The notes: a model not told the origin generated them from the letters alone. 64,000 bases of DNA from CAVVUC01 sp963751395 (GCA_963751395.1 CAVVUC010000002.1:1364001-1428000), one strand, 5' to 3'. Positions 39,901 through 52,100 are shown, counted from the first letter of the stretch. Program-made: numbers and translations.

Positions 39901-40287
39901 GACTGGCAGGCCACGCAATGGCCCGGCGTCACCGATCCGAACATCATCGGCCCGAACGCCGATCCCGAACGGGACGGCCTTATGAACCTGATGGAATGGG
40001 CGACGTTCTCGAATCCCAAAGCGAGCACGCCGGCCATCGGCTCACTGGTGAAGAACGGCTCGTACCTCGAGTTCACCTACACCCGACGGAAAGTCGCTCC
40101 CGGCCAGGCGACGTTCACCGTGGAATACAGCGACACGCTGGCCCCCGGAAGCTGGGGCAGCAGCGGCGTGAATCAAGACCCGACACCGAGCTTCGAGGAC
40201 GCCAATATCCAAACATTGAAAGTCATCGTCCCGGCAGGTACAGGCAATAGTCGCTTCGTCCGGCTGAAAGTTGTCAAACCTTCATGA
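33973..40287 (+). CDS. PA14/heparinase-II/III-like secreted polysaccharide lyase, third paralogue
   Basis: The protein is 2,104 residues with signal peptide MKFTRLAIALITALASVASAQ. A 62-base gap separates it from the GH16 gene. The layout matches the 10620/16941 pair: PA14 (~23-165), a second PA14-like domain (~170-335), toroid (~345-640, AYDWMYSYW and NWSIVCNSGIATGALAVG), and a heparinase II/III-like sandwich. Here the motif is canonical, SHGHYDAG (~719-726), with YRYRTEGHNTLVID at ~755. Then come a cadherin-like domain, PATR (~1042-1440), the passenger end block, Ig-like domain, DNRLRE (~1681-1884), Ig-like domain and shared C-terminal module (DPERDGLMNLMEWAT to RFVRLKVVKPS). Of the three paralogues this one has the best-preserved lyase residues. 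It is much more diverged from A and B than they are from each other. The TGA overlaps the next ATG. Confidence 0.85.
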   Translation: MKFTRLAIALITALASVASAQTGTGLTGKYYDVSTFATLVTTRTDATVNFDWGTAIPSGTTITDADYFSVVWTGQIEPEFTEPYTFYVTADDSATLWINDQAVCHRSFAQGSTPITGQIKLEAGKKVNIRLEYVELTGTASVKLEWASASRPREVIPTARLYPTRIAKAGGSLLKENWLSITGTAISALTGTGNAAYPNKPSGREFITSFECLVQNWADSYGARVTGYIVPQVTGTYTFAASGDDTVELWLSTDSDPAHKAKIASVSAPTAFRQWDANPATQQSAPRTLVQGQRYYVELLHKENTGTDHWSVGWKKPGDTAFSVIPGDCLMQAGLDIAQPAQASICNTIATGHPRLYATDEGFARLRAIWQSGTTSIPKTWADAIIAQADAVIPTAPVAYPLNVDTARVVMNNMYKLGLAWQLTNDSQYPERAYTELAAVGAFADWFPDSRTFLVTSETTHGFAIAYDWMYSYWTQSRRDTIRNAMINKGLNVALSSYKSNFWALRSNCTSGNWSIVCNSGIATGALAVGIESETLCEDILTRGMNSLRSNLVRFTTDQGALHEGPNYLEYAQRYAVRGLAGLEWALGSDFGLSAIQGISESAFCPMYTAGPSNVTFCASDDGESSPRRGWLWPWSARRFNQPIHNAWNAANASPIALDALWYADGGLTPATAGSQPDLACKGESGTAFKPQEYVAMRGSWKDSRTTFVAAKAGEIITSHGHYDAGTFALDALGKRWFRDLGKELYSISAAREDLYRYRTEGHNTLVIDPGTGPGNLSVVNCPMVDYQAKAGGAGAFAIYNLTAAHSGVTRVWRGFRLIGNRSEVLVQDEIQASTGKTVWWFAHYASPSVVATLGPDGTSVMLTQGAERLWCKIVSGGGTFQIMNAAPLPTSPNPAAQTVNSGYKKIAINLANVTNTTLAVWFVPLETGEPTPTILPAITALNTWQIDTANYPPTAGNGTVTSVNNNPVDIDLSTLAEDDNTPVSALTYAVSNAQGGSVVLDGRTARFTPTPGASGFAGFNFTATDSGALTSNAGTITVGGSPIVYTWNSLTSGNWSTAANWVSTTPVASYRGGDVRFLSGQSVAGTITATNDIAGTMQMNSLSLNGSLVSGSSATVNLGGNAIQLVANGLTLPTMALSGPASGFTYNVNNNIQLAANTTFNGANSGRVNFNGVLSGSGGFTRTGSYSTLVFTANNTYAGPTTISAGGAQLGSSGTAGSFGPGDVSLNAPLTISRSNAWTFANDIGGSGSITHAGTGTTTLSGNNSFTGSVTVNAGILKITNSDALGTGPKGFYMTGTNRVLQLSGGVTLSPDITLTVSTNSGDGSGISSVDGNNRIEGAINISTGNPALNISSANGTLTVSGSITLVTTSRTLYLGGSSTGANTISGVIGESGTSALLVVKQGAGTWILTGSNTYTGTTSVNAGTLVVTNGIASPAALTVASSAKLVASGGIASPITVSGTFAPGVVACGGTLSFTGTSRLQWEMTGNNAGTADRVDGTTVNVTGVAKMDVLFNSPGSTANFRHSFWRSARTIPVIAAPAVSGTFTLNNVSADSAGNPLATYGGFALQQSGTGVNLVWTPIPGFPVIDDPTFTLTSPSGSFVSIRDTMTGLRLNGVVTGGTGTAVAWTKVSGPGTVTFENASAANTSTWYSADGTYVLRCTVTNEVGTTSTDITVKVNPVSGVALRHDVDGLSHPATFVRADTPTWNSGTRDQVLVGNSDKFRALLSFDLSTVDTSLGIESVTLDVWTSWEAGTGTVGALDLHRLTTGFDEGTGNGISSGNGTGTGADWNTFDGTNSWSAAGGDYNAAVLSTIAGFNSTTTRVQRRFNSTAALVAATASVAGSYETLDLLISSTTSGASVFTRLGSNEDTLAYRPLLTINYALNLAPTIDAGVAPAATSAIAAALSGTATSATGTLWSKVGGPGTVSFAKAAQTVTSATFSQAGTYVLRLSGSNSYGETSRDLTVNVAANQGVFADWQATQWPGVTDPNIIGPNADPERDGLMNLMEWATFSNPKASTPAIGSLVKNGSYLEFTYTRRKVAPGQATFTVEYSDTLAPGSWGSSGVNQDPTPSFEDANIQTLKVIVPAGTGNSRFVRLKVVKPS

Positions 40288-43200
40288 AGCATCCGGTGGC
40301 CACGCGCCCAGCGTCAGCCGTCGCCGAAGCATGGCTCGCATCGTCGCTGCTGATTTGTGCGGTCTTCGCGTTCGCGACATCCGGGCTCGGTGCTGACTGG
40401 GCCAACAACACGATCGGCAACTGGAGCAGCACGAGTCTGACGACGGACTGGAAATCCGCGACGGTCCCCAATGCACCTGGCACCGTAGCCCGCTACACCC
40501 ATACGGGAACTGCTTCCGCCAGCGGCACCGTCACGCTCGATCAGAATGCGACGGTGGGATTGATTCAGCACCAGACTGGTGTCGGTGGGAGCACGGGTGT
40601 GTTCACGGTGCAACGGTCGGGCACGTTTGTGCTGACGATGGATAACACCGGCGGCGGCGCGAATCTGTTCGGCAACAACAACGCTGCCATCGTCGGGAAC
40701 GGGAACGCGAACACATTCAACATCACCTGCGTTTACCCCGACATCGTCATTGCCAACACCGACCTCGACATTGGCTCGGAGTCCGGCGGCGTGCTGATTG
40801 GCTCCGCGGTGAACAGCAACACCATCAGCGCCGCAACGAATCAGAACCTGAACCTCCGCTGGAACAGCGCCAACCCCTCCCGCCCCATCAACATCAACGC
40901 CGCCATTGGCACGGCTGGTGCGGGCTCGATCACGCTGAACCACGTCGGCACAGGATCCGCCACGGCCACGACACTCGTCGCAGGTTCGCTCGGCGCGAAA
41001 GTCGCGAGCGTCAAACAGAACACCGATCGCGCGGTGCTGAATCTCACCGGCGACAACATCGCCTTCACGGGCACGACGCAGCTCGTCTTCGGCAGTTTGC
41101 TCGCGGGCCACGCGAATGCGCTCGGCTCGGGTGGCGCGATCGTTTTTTCCGGCGGCACTCTGCGCTACTCGGCGGCGAGCGCGGGGCAGGACTGGGGCTC
41201 GCGGATGGTCTCGGGGACCGCGCCGGTGGCGATCGATACGAACGGCCAGAACGTCACGCTCTCCGGCATCAACGCGAGCAACACGGCGGGATTGAAAAAA
41301 GTTGGCAGCGGCACGCTCACGCTGACGGGAGTGCATTTGTTCAGCGGCACCAGTACCGGTGATTGCCGGCACGCTCGCGGTGGATGGATCGACCGCAATC
41401 GCTGCTCCCATCATGGTTGGCGGACCGGCGGCTTCCGGAACGGCGGTGCTCTCCGGCAGCGGCTTCGTCCAGGGTGCGGTGAATGTCGCAGCTGCGGGCG
41501 GCGGGTTCGCGGGCGTGCTGAATCCTGGCAGCGTCGGCGGCGTGGGCACTTTGCAAACCGGCAGCACCGCAATCGCGGGCAGCCTCGTTCTCGATTTCGA
41601 CGCCGTGCTTTCCGACAAACTCGTGGTCGCGGGCAACTTCGACATTTCCGCCGGAACCCTTGCGCTGAACGCCCTCACGTCTTTGGCGGTGCCAAGTTAC
41701 ACGCTCGTGAGTTACACGGGAGCCTTGACCGGCACGAACTTCGCGCAAACGAGCGGCGTGCCGTCGGGCTACAACGTGGTTTTCGACACGGCGAACCAAC
41801 GCATCAAGCTCGTATCGACCAGCGGCTACACGGTGCTGTCCGCGACCGCCACGGCGAGCAGTTCGCTGGGCAGCACGCCCGCGCTCGCGACGGACGGCGA
41901 CTTCAACACCCGCTGGATCGCCGCCGTGGACACGAGCACGACGAAGTCCTCGCTCACGCTCGACCTCGGCTCGGCGCAGACGGCGAATCGTTTCTCGTTC
42001 ATCGCGTATCAATACGGGCGCAGCTACAAACTGGAGTCGTCCACGAACGGCACGACGTGGACAACGATCAACGCCAGCTTTGCCTACGTCCCCGGCTCCG
42101 GCATCAACACGCTGCGGGAGATGTTCACGATTTTTTTCCAGCCGGTTTCGGCGCGCTATTTCCGGCTCACGTCGAACACCTCGATCGCCGGCCAGAGCAT
42201 GTCGGTGTGGGAGGCGCAGCTCATCAACGACAGCGCGGCGGCGCCCGTTCTTTCGCGGCTCGCGAGCCTCAAGACGGCCGTGCAGGCCTACAACGACACG
42301 ACCGAGGCGGGAAAAATGAAACGCGCCGTGCTCGACGTGACTCTCGAACAAACCGACGCGACGCTCGCGGTCGGCGATCTCGCGACCACGACTCTCCTGC
42401 TCGACGACCTGGACACTGGCCTCGCCGCGAACGCCGCGCAAATGGCCGCGCCCGCCACCGGACTCACGAATCTGAGCGTTCTCTATCCGCTCCACCAGCA
42501 CACCGTCGCCAACAATCCGTATCTCAAACGCCTGGCCGACGGCACGGCGCTCGCGCTGCTGCAAACCGATCCACCGTGGCCGCGCAACACGCCGAATTAC
42601 GATCCGCTCGGCGATCTCAATGTCGCGCGCGAGATGGCCGATGAAGGCGAGGCGTGGTTCTGGATGTTTGCCCATCCCGACAGCCCGTATCGCCACAACG
42701 CGGAAGTCCTGCGCCGCGTGTTGCGGCGCGCGTTTGCCGCGGCGGATTCGTTCACGCTCCACGGAGCCGGCTACGGTTCGGGTATCATGGACGTGTTCGC
42801 CAACGGCACGATGTCCGTGGTCATGCGCGAGTTTCAGGCGCTTTATCCGGGCCTTCTTTTGCCAAATCAAAACGCGGCATGGAACAGCGGCTGTCAGGTG
42901 TCGGGGGACGCCGTCTGGTCGGTGAATCAAAACAACTCGGGCGGTTATCCAAACATCAACGTCGGCAACGCGGCGGCCCTGCACAATTACGGCACGCAGC
43001 GCGGCGACGCGGCGATGGTCGCGAAGGCGCAGCAGCTCATCCAGGCGATCATCGACAACAACCAGCTCTACCCCGACGGCGCGGTCAGCTACATCTGGAC
43101 GCAGAACGAAGCGGGCGGTTATCAGGGCACCGTCGAGTCGTTCGTGAACCGCTACTATCGCATGACCGGATACGCCCCGGCGCTTGCGATTTTACAAGGG

Positions 43201-46065
43201 ATGGAGTGGTACGGGCCGATCAATGGAAAATTCTTCGACTGGTGGACGTCGCCTTCATGGAAACACATGTGGAATTCCATTTCCGGCACGGGGCAGACGG
43301 GCGAAGCGACCAACGGGAAAAATCCTTACACTCGCGCCGACCTCGACAGCGCGATCAATGCCGCGGCAACCGCGAGCAACTGGATCGGTCAGCAGAATAA
43401 AGTCGCATGGTATGAGCCGGGCACGGTGGCGTTGACGCGACCGGATTACACCGTGTTCGACCGCAACGTCCTCGGGCCGCGCGCCTGGTACGGGCACTGG
43501 AACTACGTCGCCACCGTGCGCCCCATCAACGACACCGAGCCGGGCCATCACACCATCATGGGCTGTCAGGTGATGGATTCGCCTTCGAGCACGACCTTCA
43601 ACGCCTCGGTCATGGGAGTCTTCTCCCGCATTCGCACGGCGGCGGGAGGCGCGCGAGATGTTGATGGCACTTTCGCCGAGGGCAATTTTGCGTGGCTCAC
43701 CTCGAAACTCGCGGGCGACTCGACCGTCGGCGACGGGTTCAGCGCGGTCGCCGTCTCGCACAAGATTCACAACTTCGGCAGTTCGAGCAAAGGCACCGAG
43801 CGCGATTGGACCGTGCGCCAGATTTGGCTGAATCTTTCCGACCGCATCGTCGGCCTGCAGGACATCACGCCGAACACCACGCAGAGCGCCTACGAAGTGC
43901 AGGGTGCGATTCGCCTCGGATTCGGCGGCACGGCTTACACCAGCACGAAGACGCTCATCGCAAACGGATCGAACTCGTGGACCTACGGAAATTTCGCGAT
44001 CAAGATTCACGGGAGCAACTACGCCGAAGTCGTTCCGGAAGTTTATGAGTTCCGCCGTGTGCAGGCACCGATCACGGAGATCACATTGCGCGACCAGATC
44101 GGAGGCGGGGCGAACACCACGGCCAATACCTACACGTCCGGCTCGACGTGGAAATTCATCGGCGAAGTGCGCCCGACCACGACGACGCAGGATGTCGTCG
44201 TGACCGAACTCGCGCCGCCCGGCGGACTTGTCGGCATCGAGGTTTACAATCCAACCACAGCCGGCCGTCATCGCGTCGTTTTCAATCCGGGAACCACCGC
44301 CGTCGATTACACGCCGGACATCTCATGGCGCGTTCACGCCTACCTTCACCACAGCGCCGCGACGAAGTTCCGCCCCGACTGGGTGCCCGCGCCAACCGGC
44401 CCGTTGCCCGGGACTGAAATCACCAGTCCATCGACCGTCATCAGCATTCCGGCGAAAGCGAACATCGTCATCGAGCAAGGCCCGCCGCCCGCGAATCCGC
44501 CGACGGTCACGATCACCAGCCCGGCTGCGAATCTGGCGACTCTCACCGGCTCGTCGGCGATGCGCGTGACGGCGACGCTGGCCGGCGACGAAGTCGCGGG
44601 CTTCGCGTGGAGCACGGTCTCCGGCCCGGCCGGCGCGGTGTTCGCCGATCCCGCGGCGGCAGACACCACGGCGACATTTCCCGTGGCGGGCACCTACGTT
44701 TTGCAGTGCGTCGCGACCAATCCGATCGGCAGCGGCACGGCCACGCGTATCGTGTCCGCGAACGCTTCGCCGACGCTGACATATCGGCAGGGCGACAACG
44801 GGTATCCGCACATCGCGACGTTCATTCGGGGCGACTCTCCCACCAGAAACTCCGGCATTCGCGATCAGATGATCGTCGGCAAAACCACCGCCGGATCGCG
44901 CGGCATCCTTGCCTTCGATCTCGTGCCCGCGCTGGCGACCTGGACCGTGCAGAGCGGCACGCTGACGCTCACGACTCACCGGACCGAAGCCGGCTCCGGC
45001 TCGGTCGGCACCGTGCAACTCCACAAACTGTTTGCCGCGCCCGTGGAAGGAATCGGCGATGGCAACAGCGATGCCAGCGGCGCGGGGACCGGCGCGACAT
45101 GGAACTCCCGCGACGGCCAGACCACCGCGGGTCACCTTTGGACAACTGCCGGCGGCGATTTCGATTCCACCATACTCTCGAGCGTGACGGGCTTCAGCGG
45201 CTCGCAGCTCGGCGCGAAGAAACTCTTCACCACCGGCACCGCCTTTGTCGCCGCCGCGCAGGCGGCTGTGAGCGCCGGCCAGTCGCTCAACCTCATCGTG
45301 CGCGCGCCGACAACCGAATCCAGTGGGTCCACGAACCAATACATCCGCTTCGCATCCGACGATGCCACCAACCTTGCGGATCGTCCGTTGCTGACGCTCG
45401 TTTTTGCGGGAAACAACCTGCCCGTGATCGCGCCCGGAACATCGCCCGTGGCCGTTGCGACGATCCCCGCCGCGCTGAGCGGCACCGCGACCAATGCGAC
45501 CGGCTCGACGTGGGCGAAACTCAGCGGGCCGGGCGCGGTCAGTTTTGAAAACGCCGCAGCACCCGCAACGACGGCAGCCTTCTCCGCGCCGGGCGCCTAC
45601 GTGCTCAGTCTGTCCGGCAGCAACGCAAACGGCGAAATCAGCCGGACTCTGCCGGTCACCGTCGTCTCGAACCTCGACTCGTGGCGGCAGGCCTGGTTCG
45701 GCACTTTGTTAAACAGCGGCACTGCCGCCGATGACGCCGATCCAAACAAGGACGGCGAAAACAACCTGCTGGAATTCGCCACCGGCCAGAACCCGAATGC
45801 AGCGACATCGAAGCCCGGCGTGCTCGTGAAAAACGGCACCGACCTTGAATTCACCTACACGCGCAGCCTCGCCGCGATGCGCGACGGCTTCGTCTTCACC
45901 GTCGAATACAGCGACTCGCTGGCAGCCGGAAGCTGGAGCAGCAGCGACGTCAACCAGGCGATGGTTCCCGGTTCCGACAACGGCACCACTCAGCTATGGG
46001 AAGCCACCGTCCCCGCCGGCTCCGGCCCGAAGCGCTTTGTCCGGATGAAAGCATACAAGCAATGA
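40284..46065 (+). CDS. PATR/F5-8C protein with alpha-helical toroid-like and beta-sandwich region, frameshifted
   Basis: ATG 40284 is in an ATGA overlap and begins a signal peptide (SSLLICAVFAFATSGLGA) followed by a PATR passenger. An extra G at 41358-41359 shifts frame just after LTLTGVHLFSGTSTG. Dropping it gives TSTVIAGTLAVDGSTA, a normal PATR continuation, and the frame then stays open to 46065. Downstream: a discoidin domain (nt ~41,820-42,220); a helix-rich region (~42,240-43,400) with repeated W/Y motifs (GEAWFWMFAHPDSPYRHN, EAGGYQGTVESFVNRYYR) resembling an alpha/alpha toroid; a beta-sandwich (~43,440-44,480); Ig-like; DNRLRE (~44,760-45,415); Ig-like; and the shared C-terminal module (DPNKDGENNLLEFATG to RFVRMKAYKQ). 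The central pair looks like a polysaccharide-lyase fold, but I do not recognise the family. The frameshift may be real or an assembly error. Confidence 0.7.
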
Positions 46066-46119
46066 ACCATCGGCCAGCCCCGCTCTGTCCGCTTCAACCT
46101 GGCGGCGATGGAAAAGCAC

Positions 46120-46149
46120 TTGGTGCGTTCCCGTGCGATTCGGTATCAT
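46120..46149 (+). promoter_or_regulatory. Weak sigma-70-like promoter candidate
   Basis: TTGGTG (46120-46125) and TATCAT (46144-46149) are separated by 18 bases and end 26 bases before ATG 46176. It lies in the ~110-base stretch between the previous stop and the best signal-peptide start. This is a pattern match only. Confidence 0.2.
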
Positions 46150-46175
46150 TCAGCCCCCCCGCTCAACTCCTCAAC

Positions 46176-49100
46176 ATGCATCCCGTCACGTTCTTTCATT
46201 CCCTCTCTCGCAACCCCGCCAAACGATCAAGGCGGCTGGCAATCCTGACCGCCGCGCTGTTCGGCCTCGCGCTCGCGATCCCGGCAAATGCCGCGACTTA
46301 CTATTTCGACGTGAACGGCAACACCGCCGGATCGGGCGTGACAGGCGGATCGAGTTACAACTGGAGCGGCGCCTTTTGGTCCATCTCAGGCACCGGAGGC
46401 AGCACCGCCACGCGCACATGGTCCAGCACCGGGAACGCGGTGCATTTCGTGGCGGCGAGCGATGCGGCGGGGAAAAGTTTCACGATCAATCTCACCTCGG
46501 GGTCAACGACCTGGGTGCAGGCGCTGACGGTCAACAGCGGAGATGTCACGGTTCAGAACAACGACAGTTCGAACATGCCGCTTGGTGTGTCGAGCACTTG
46601 GACGGTGGCAGCGGGGGCGTCGCTGAAACTTCTGGCGGGCACGGCTTCGTGGGGCGCGCTGAACATGAACGCCTGCTCGCTGACAGCGGCGGTGAGCGGC
46701 ACCATGGAGATCGCGGGCCTCGGCAACAGCGCCGGTTCGCTCACGAAGACGGGCACCGGCACGCTGACGATTTCCAAGGCTGGCAAATACACGGGCGACA
46801 CGGTCGTTTCCAGCGGCACGCTCGTCTGCGCCACGCCGTCGCTGGCGGATGGCGCGGCGGTTTATCTCAACACGGGAGCGACCATCGTTCTCCCTCACGA
46901 CTATGCGGACCGGGTGCGCCGCCTTTACATCGACGGCCTCGAGCAGTCGCAGGGAAAATGGGGTGCGCCGGGATCGGTGGCGGGCGGAACCGCGGACTTT
47001 GAGTCTCCGCTGATTTCCGGCAGCGGTGTGTTGTGGGCGGTGAACGGCGCGGAGGTCACTCCCGTGACCGTCGATCCGGCAGGCGCGGCGTTCACGGGAA
47101 CGGTGAGCGCGGAATTCAACACCGACGGCAGTTTCGGTGGCTGGACGACTTCTCAGGTGAGCGGCGCGACGGTTGCGGGCGGCCTGCTATCCGGCACTTC
47201 GAGCGGGAGCGCGCCGTGGGTTTTGCTGACAGGCACCGTGGGTCTTGCCGATCTCGATCTCGGCTTCAACGATTATCTCGAAGTGCGGATGCAGGTTCCG
47301 GCGAGCTACGCGGGCGACATTCAGTTTTCGTACGGCACGATTGCGAAGCCCGGCTTCGGCGCGGATCGCATGTTCGCGATTCCAGCCGCGAACGTGGCGA
47401 AAGACGGAGCCTTCCACACCTACCGGATCGATCTCGGACTTGAGCGGCTCTGGGGAAGCGCGCTCACCGATCTGCGCATCCAGCCGGTGAACGCTTCGGG
47501 ACTCGCGTTCGCGATCGACTACATTCGTGTCGGCGATCTGCCGGGCGACACTTACGCCACCTATTATGGCGACTGGCCGTCGGCGGGCGACCACGAGCTT
47601 GTCTCCAAGCACTTCCGGTTTCGCTGGCTCGACAACCTGGCCAACGACGGCACGCCCACGGGCATGAATGCAACGTGGGCGCATGAGAACCTGCGGAACA
47701 TCGAACAGTGCTGGCAGGTTTTCGTGAAGCATCTCGGTTACAAGGAACCGAATGTCCGCAGCGGAGTGAAATACAAGACCGACTTTATTTGCGAGTATGG
47801 CGGCAACTGGGCGACCGTCAGCGGAAACGGCCATTCCTATCTGAACATCGGTCCCGGCGGCCTCAGCTACAACGGCACGGACAACGGCAGCACGGTCATC
47901 TCGCACGAGTTCATGCACGTCATGCAGTTCGAGCAGGGCGGCTCGATGCCGGGCGATTGGTATGAGAACCACGCCAACTACGGACGCGAACGCCGTTACG
48001 AATACTACGAGCCGGCCCGCAGCGAACTGACGACGACGGCGGTTCGCGACGGGCATTTCGCGCTGCATCCCGGCCGCACCTACTACGAGTCGTGGCCGTT
48101 TTACCTCTATCTCGACGAGAACCCGGACAACCTGCCGGGCCTGGGCGAGGGGACAGTGGCGAAGGTCTGGCAGCAGTGCGCGGCCAACGAATATCCGTAT
48201 GCCACGATCGCCCGCATCGCTTCGCTGGCTTCGTTGAAAGACGCGATCGGCGGGTTCGCACGGCGGATGGCGACGGCGGATTTCAAATACCAGACCTCGC
48301 TGCAAACTTCGTGCGGCGGAATCCCCGGCGACGTCTTCGCATCGGAACTCGTGCAGACCGCCGAAGATTCCGCGTGGTGGCGCGTGCCTCACGAAAAGGC
48401 TCCGATGCAGGGCGGCTATGCGATGCATCCGCTCGTGGTGACCGGCTCCGGTGCGGGCCGGACGGTGACGGTGGATTTGCGTCCGCTCGTCGATCCGACG
48501 CGCGGCTCGGAATTCCGCGCTGCGCTCGTGGTCATGTCCGATGAAGGGTCAACGCGCTACTCGACGCTTTGGAGCAGCGGCACGAACTCGGTGACGCTTG
48601 CCGCGAATGAGAACAAGCTCTGGCTCACCGTCGCGGCGACGCCGACGAACATGCCCTACGTCGCGATCGACGAATCGCCCGGCCAGTATCCGTTTCGCTC
48701 GGCGGTCGGAAAACAGCGCCATCATTACGAAGTCCAGATCACCGGCGCAACGCCGCGCGAAACAGCGGCCGGCTCCACGAGCGGGCTCACGCAGCACGCG
48801 AACGGCCTCGGCTGGAAGGCGTCCTCGGCAACGGTCGCTTCGACCGCTTACGTCGGGCCGAATGCGCGCGTGCGGGATTTCGCGCAGGTTCTGAACAGCG
48901 CCCGCATCGAGGATTACGCGGTCGTCAGCGGCAATGCAGTCGTGAGCGAAAGCGCGGTGGTGAGCGGGCACGCGACCGTCACCGGCTCTGTGAGCGGCAA
49001 TGCCCGCGTGCGCGACTTTGCAAGCGTCAGTGCGACGGTCAACGGGAACGCCCGCGTTCTCCAGCACGCCGAAGTCACCGGCGGATCGGTCGGCGGCAAT

Positions 49101-52100
49101 GCGATCATCCGCGGATTTGCCGGCGACGGCGGCGGCACGGTCAATGGCTGGACCATTCTCGACGGCGCCTATTTTTACTGGGGCGATGCGAACAACACAT
49201 TTGCCGCCGCGCACGAGCCGTGGGTCGGTCTCTCCGATTCGTGGAAGTTCCTGCTGCCGGCGTGGACGGTCGCCAGTTTTCCATTCGATGCAAACCACGG
49301 CGATCTCGCGCTCGATTATCTCTCCGGCATGGCGGCGTTTGCGCGCGGCGCGAGTTGGACGGCGAGCGACACCGGACGCACCGGCGTGCTCACATTCACC
49401 GGCTCGAATCAATGGCTCACGTTCGACCGCTCGCTCGTGGACTCGGGCGCGTTCACGCTCGACTTCTGGGTGAAACCTCAAGGCGGCGCTGCGAACCAGG
49501 CGCTGTTCTGGATTGGTTCCTCCACCAGCAAGCGCCTCGTGTTCACGCCCGATGATGGCACCGGCCACGCGAAGATCACGATCTCGAATGGCGGCGCGGA
49601 CATTTCATTGACGGGCACTGCGGCGCTGCCGGTCGGCACGTGGTCCAACGTCGTTCTGGCGCTCGACGGAACGACAGGCCGGCTCATCGTCAACGGCACG
49701 CAGTCGGGGTCGGCGGGCATTCCGTACCTGCCGGAAACTCTCGCATCGGGCAACGCGAACTCGACGTCGTTGCGGGTGTTCATCGGGCGCGGCGAAGGCG
49801 GCGCGCATCCGATGTTCCAGGGCTCGGTCGATGACGTGAAATTCTACAGCCGCGCGCTCGGTGTCGCGTCGGTCGTGTCGAACCTCACGAACCAATTCAC
49901 ATGGGACGGCAGCTCCGACGACTGGAACAACGGCCACTGGAGTCCCGACGGCATTTCGTTCGTCTCCGGCGGCGTGGCGACAATCAATTCCGGAATCGTG
50001 ACGATGACAGCCGCCGCAACCGCGGCATCCGTCACGCTGAACGGAGGCACGCTCGTGACCGGAGCGGGCAGGGTTCTCGACGGATTCCAGGCGCTGACGC
50101 TCAATGTCGGCGCGACGTTGCGGGCCAACGCGAACTACTCCGTCTTCAACGGCCCTGTCACGCTCAACGGCGGCACGATTTCCACATCGCTCGCGGGAAG
50201 TTCCAGCTACGGCAACTTCGTTCTGAAAAACACGCTGACTGTCGGCGGCACACAAACCTCGACCATCTCCGCCAACCTCCGCATTGGCGACAATACGGAC
50301 CGCATTTTCAACATCGCGCCAACCGGCGATCCCAGCGGCATCGACCTGCTTTTCAGCGGCGTGCTCGGCCATCAGAACAATGTTTCGTGGGGCTACATGA
50401 CGAAGACCGGTTCCGGCACCATGGCGCTCAGTTCCACCGCGAACGCGATTGGCCGCTACACCGTCAGCGCAGGCCGTCTGCTTTTCCTCGAAGCGATGAG
50501 CGGCGGCATCAACGGCGGCATCGTGAACAACGCGACCGTTGAAGCCAGGGTGAGCGGCTCGTCGAACATCTCCTACAGCCAGGCAATCAGCGGCACGGGA
50601 CAGTTCATCAAAAGCGGAGCCGGACAGCTCACGCTGCTTGGCGCGAACTCCTTCAGCGGTGTGACGCAGATCAACGGCGGCTCGCTCCGGCTGGGCAACG
50701 GCGCCACCTCCAGTTTCCTTGCGGGAACCGTTGTGAACAACGCATCCCTCGTGATCGCCACCGACTCCAGCCTGAGTCTTCCGGCTCTGATCAGTGGCTC
50801 GGGGACGCTGACCAAGACGGGCACCGGCGAACTGATCCTCGCCGGATCGAACACTTACACCGGCAGCACGGTGATCGAGCATGGCTCCGTTCGCGTTTCG
50901 CCGCTCCGCCATCGCTGGAGCTTCAATGGCAGTCTCGCCAACTCAACCGGCGGGCCTTCCGCAACTGCCGTCGGCGGTGTGACCCTCAGCTCGTCGCAGG
51001 CAACTCTCACCGGCGGCGCATACGGCAGTTCCTACATCAGCCTGGGGCAAAACATTTTGCCCAACGGCTCCGCGAGCCCGTTGACCATGGAAGTCTGGGC
51101 CACTGAAAAGAGCATCAAGAGCTGGTCCCGGATTTTCGACTTCGGATCGGGCACCTCCAACTACTTCATGATGAGCTGGACCCAGGGCACGACGTCAACG
51201 CTGGACCGGGTGGAGGTCGTGCCCGGCGGCGGAACGGTGAACAACTCGATGCAGCCGTATTCGTTAAACACGCAGTATCACATCTCGATGGTGATCAGCC
51301 CCGGTGCGGGCAGCGGCGGAACCAACCTCCTTCAATGGGCCAGACGAGATGCCGCCGGAACCGTTCTGAAATCCGGGTCCATGAGTGTGTCGTGGAACCT
51401 TTCCCAACTTGGCCAGACGAACCTCTGGCTCGGCCATTCGCAGTTTTCCGGCGATAACGACGCCAACGCCAGCTACAACGAGGTCCGCATCTGGGACACG
51501 GCGCTGACGCAGTCCCAGCTTTCGGCCAGCGCCGCGCTCGGCCCCGATGCGCTTCCGTCTGCGGGTGCCACCCTGCCATCCGCTTCGGATGTTCGACTCC
51601 TCGCCTCCGACAGCGTGCTCGATCTCGCCGGCAACACTCAGACCATCGGTTCCCTTGACGGTGTCGCCGGCAGCAAAGTGCTGATCGGCAGCGGCGCGCT
51701 CACAGCCGGCGGCAACGGCTCCTCCACCACATTCGCGGGCGTGCTCTCCGGGAGCGGTGCCTTCACGAAGACCGGTGCTGGAACGATGACCCTCGCGGCA
51801 TCGAATACGTTCACCGGCTCCACGATTGTCGCGGGTGGAAAAATCGCCGTGAGCGGCAGCCTCGCATGCCCCGTCACCGCGAGCGCGGGGACCTTCGCGC
51901 CGCGCGGCGTGCTCGTCTCCACAGGCACGGTGAACGTCGGCGCGGGAGGTCGTTTCGAGGTACGGATCAACGGAGCAACCGTTGGCTCTCAATACGATCA
52001 ACTCTCCACCAGCGGCGGAGTCACGCTCGCAGGTGCGCTCGACATCGTCGCCGCGCCCGGACTCGAGCCGGGCTCGACGTTTACGATTCTGAACAAGACA

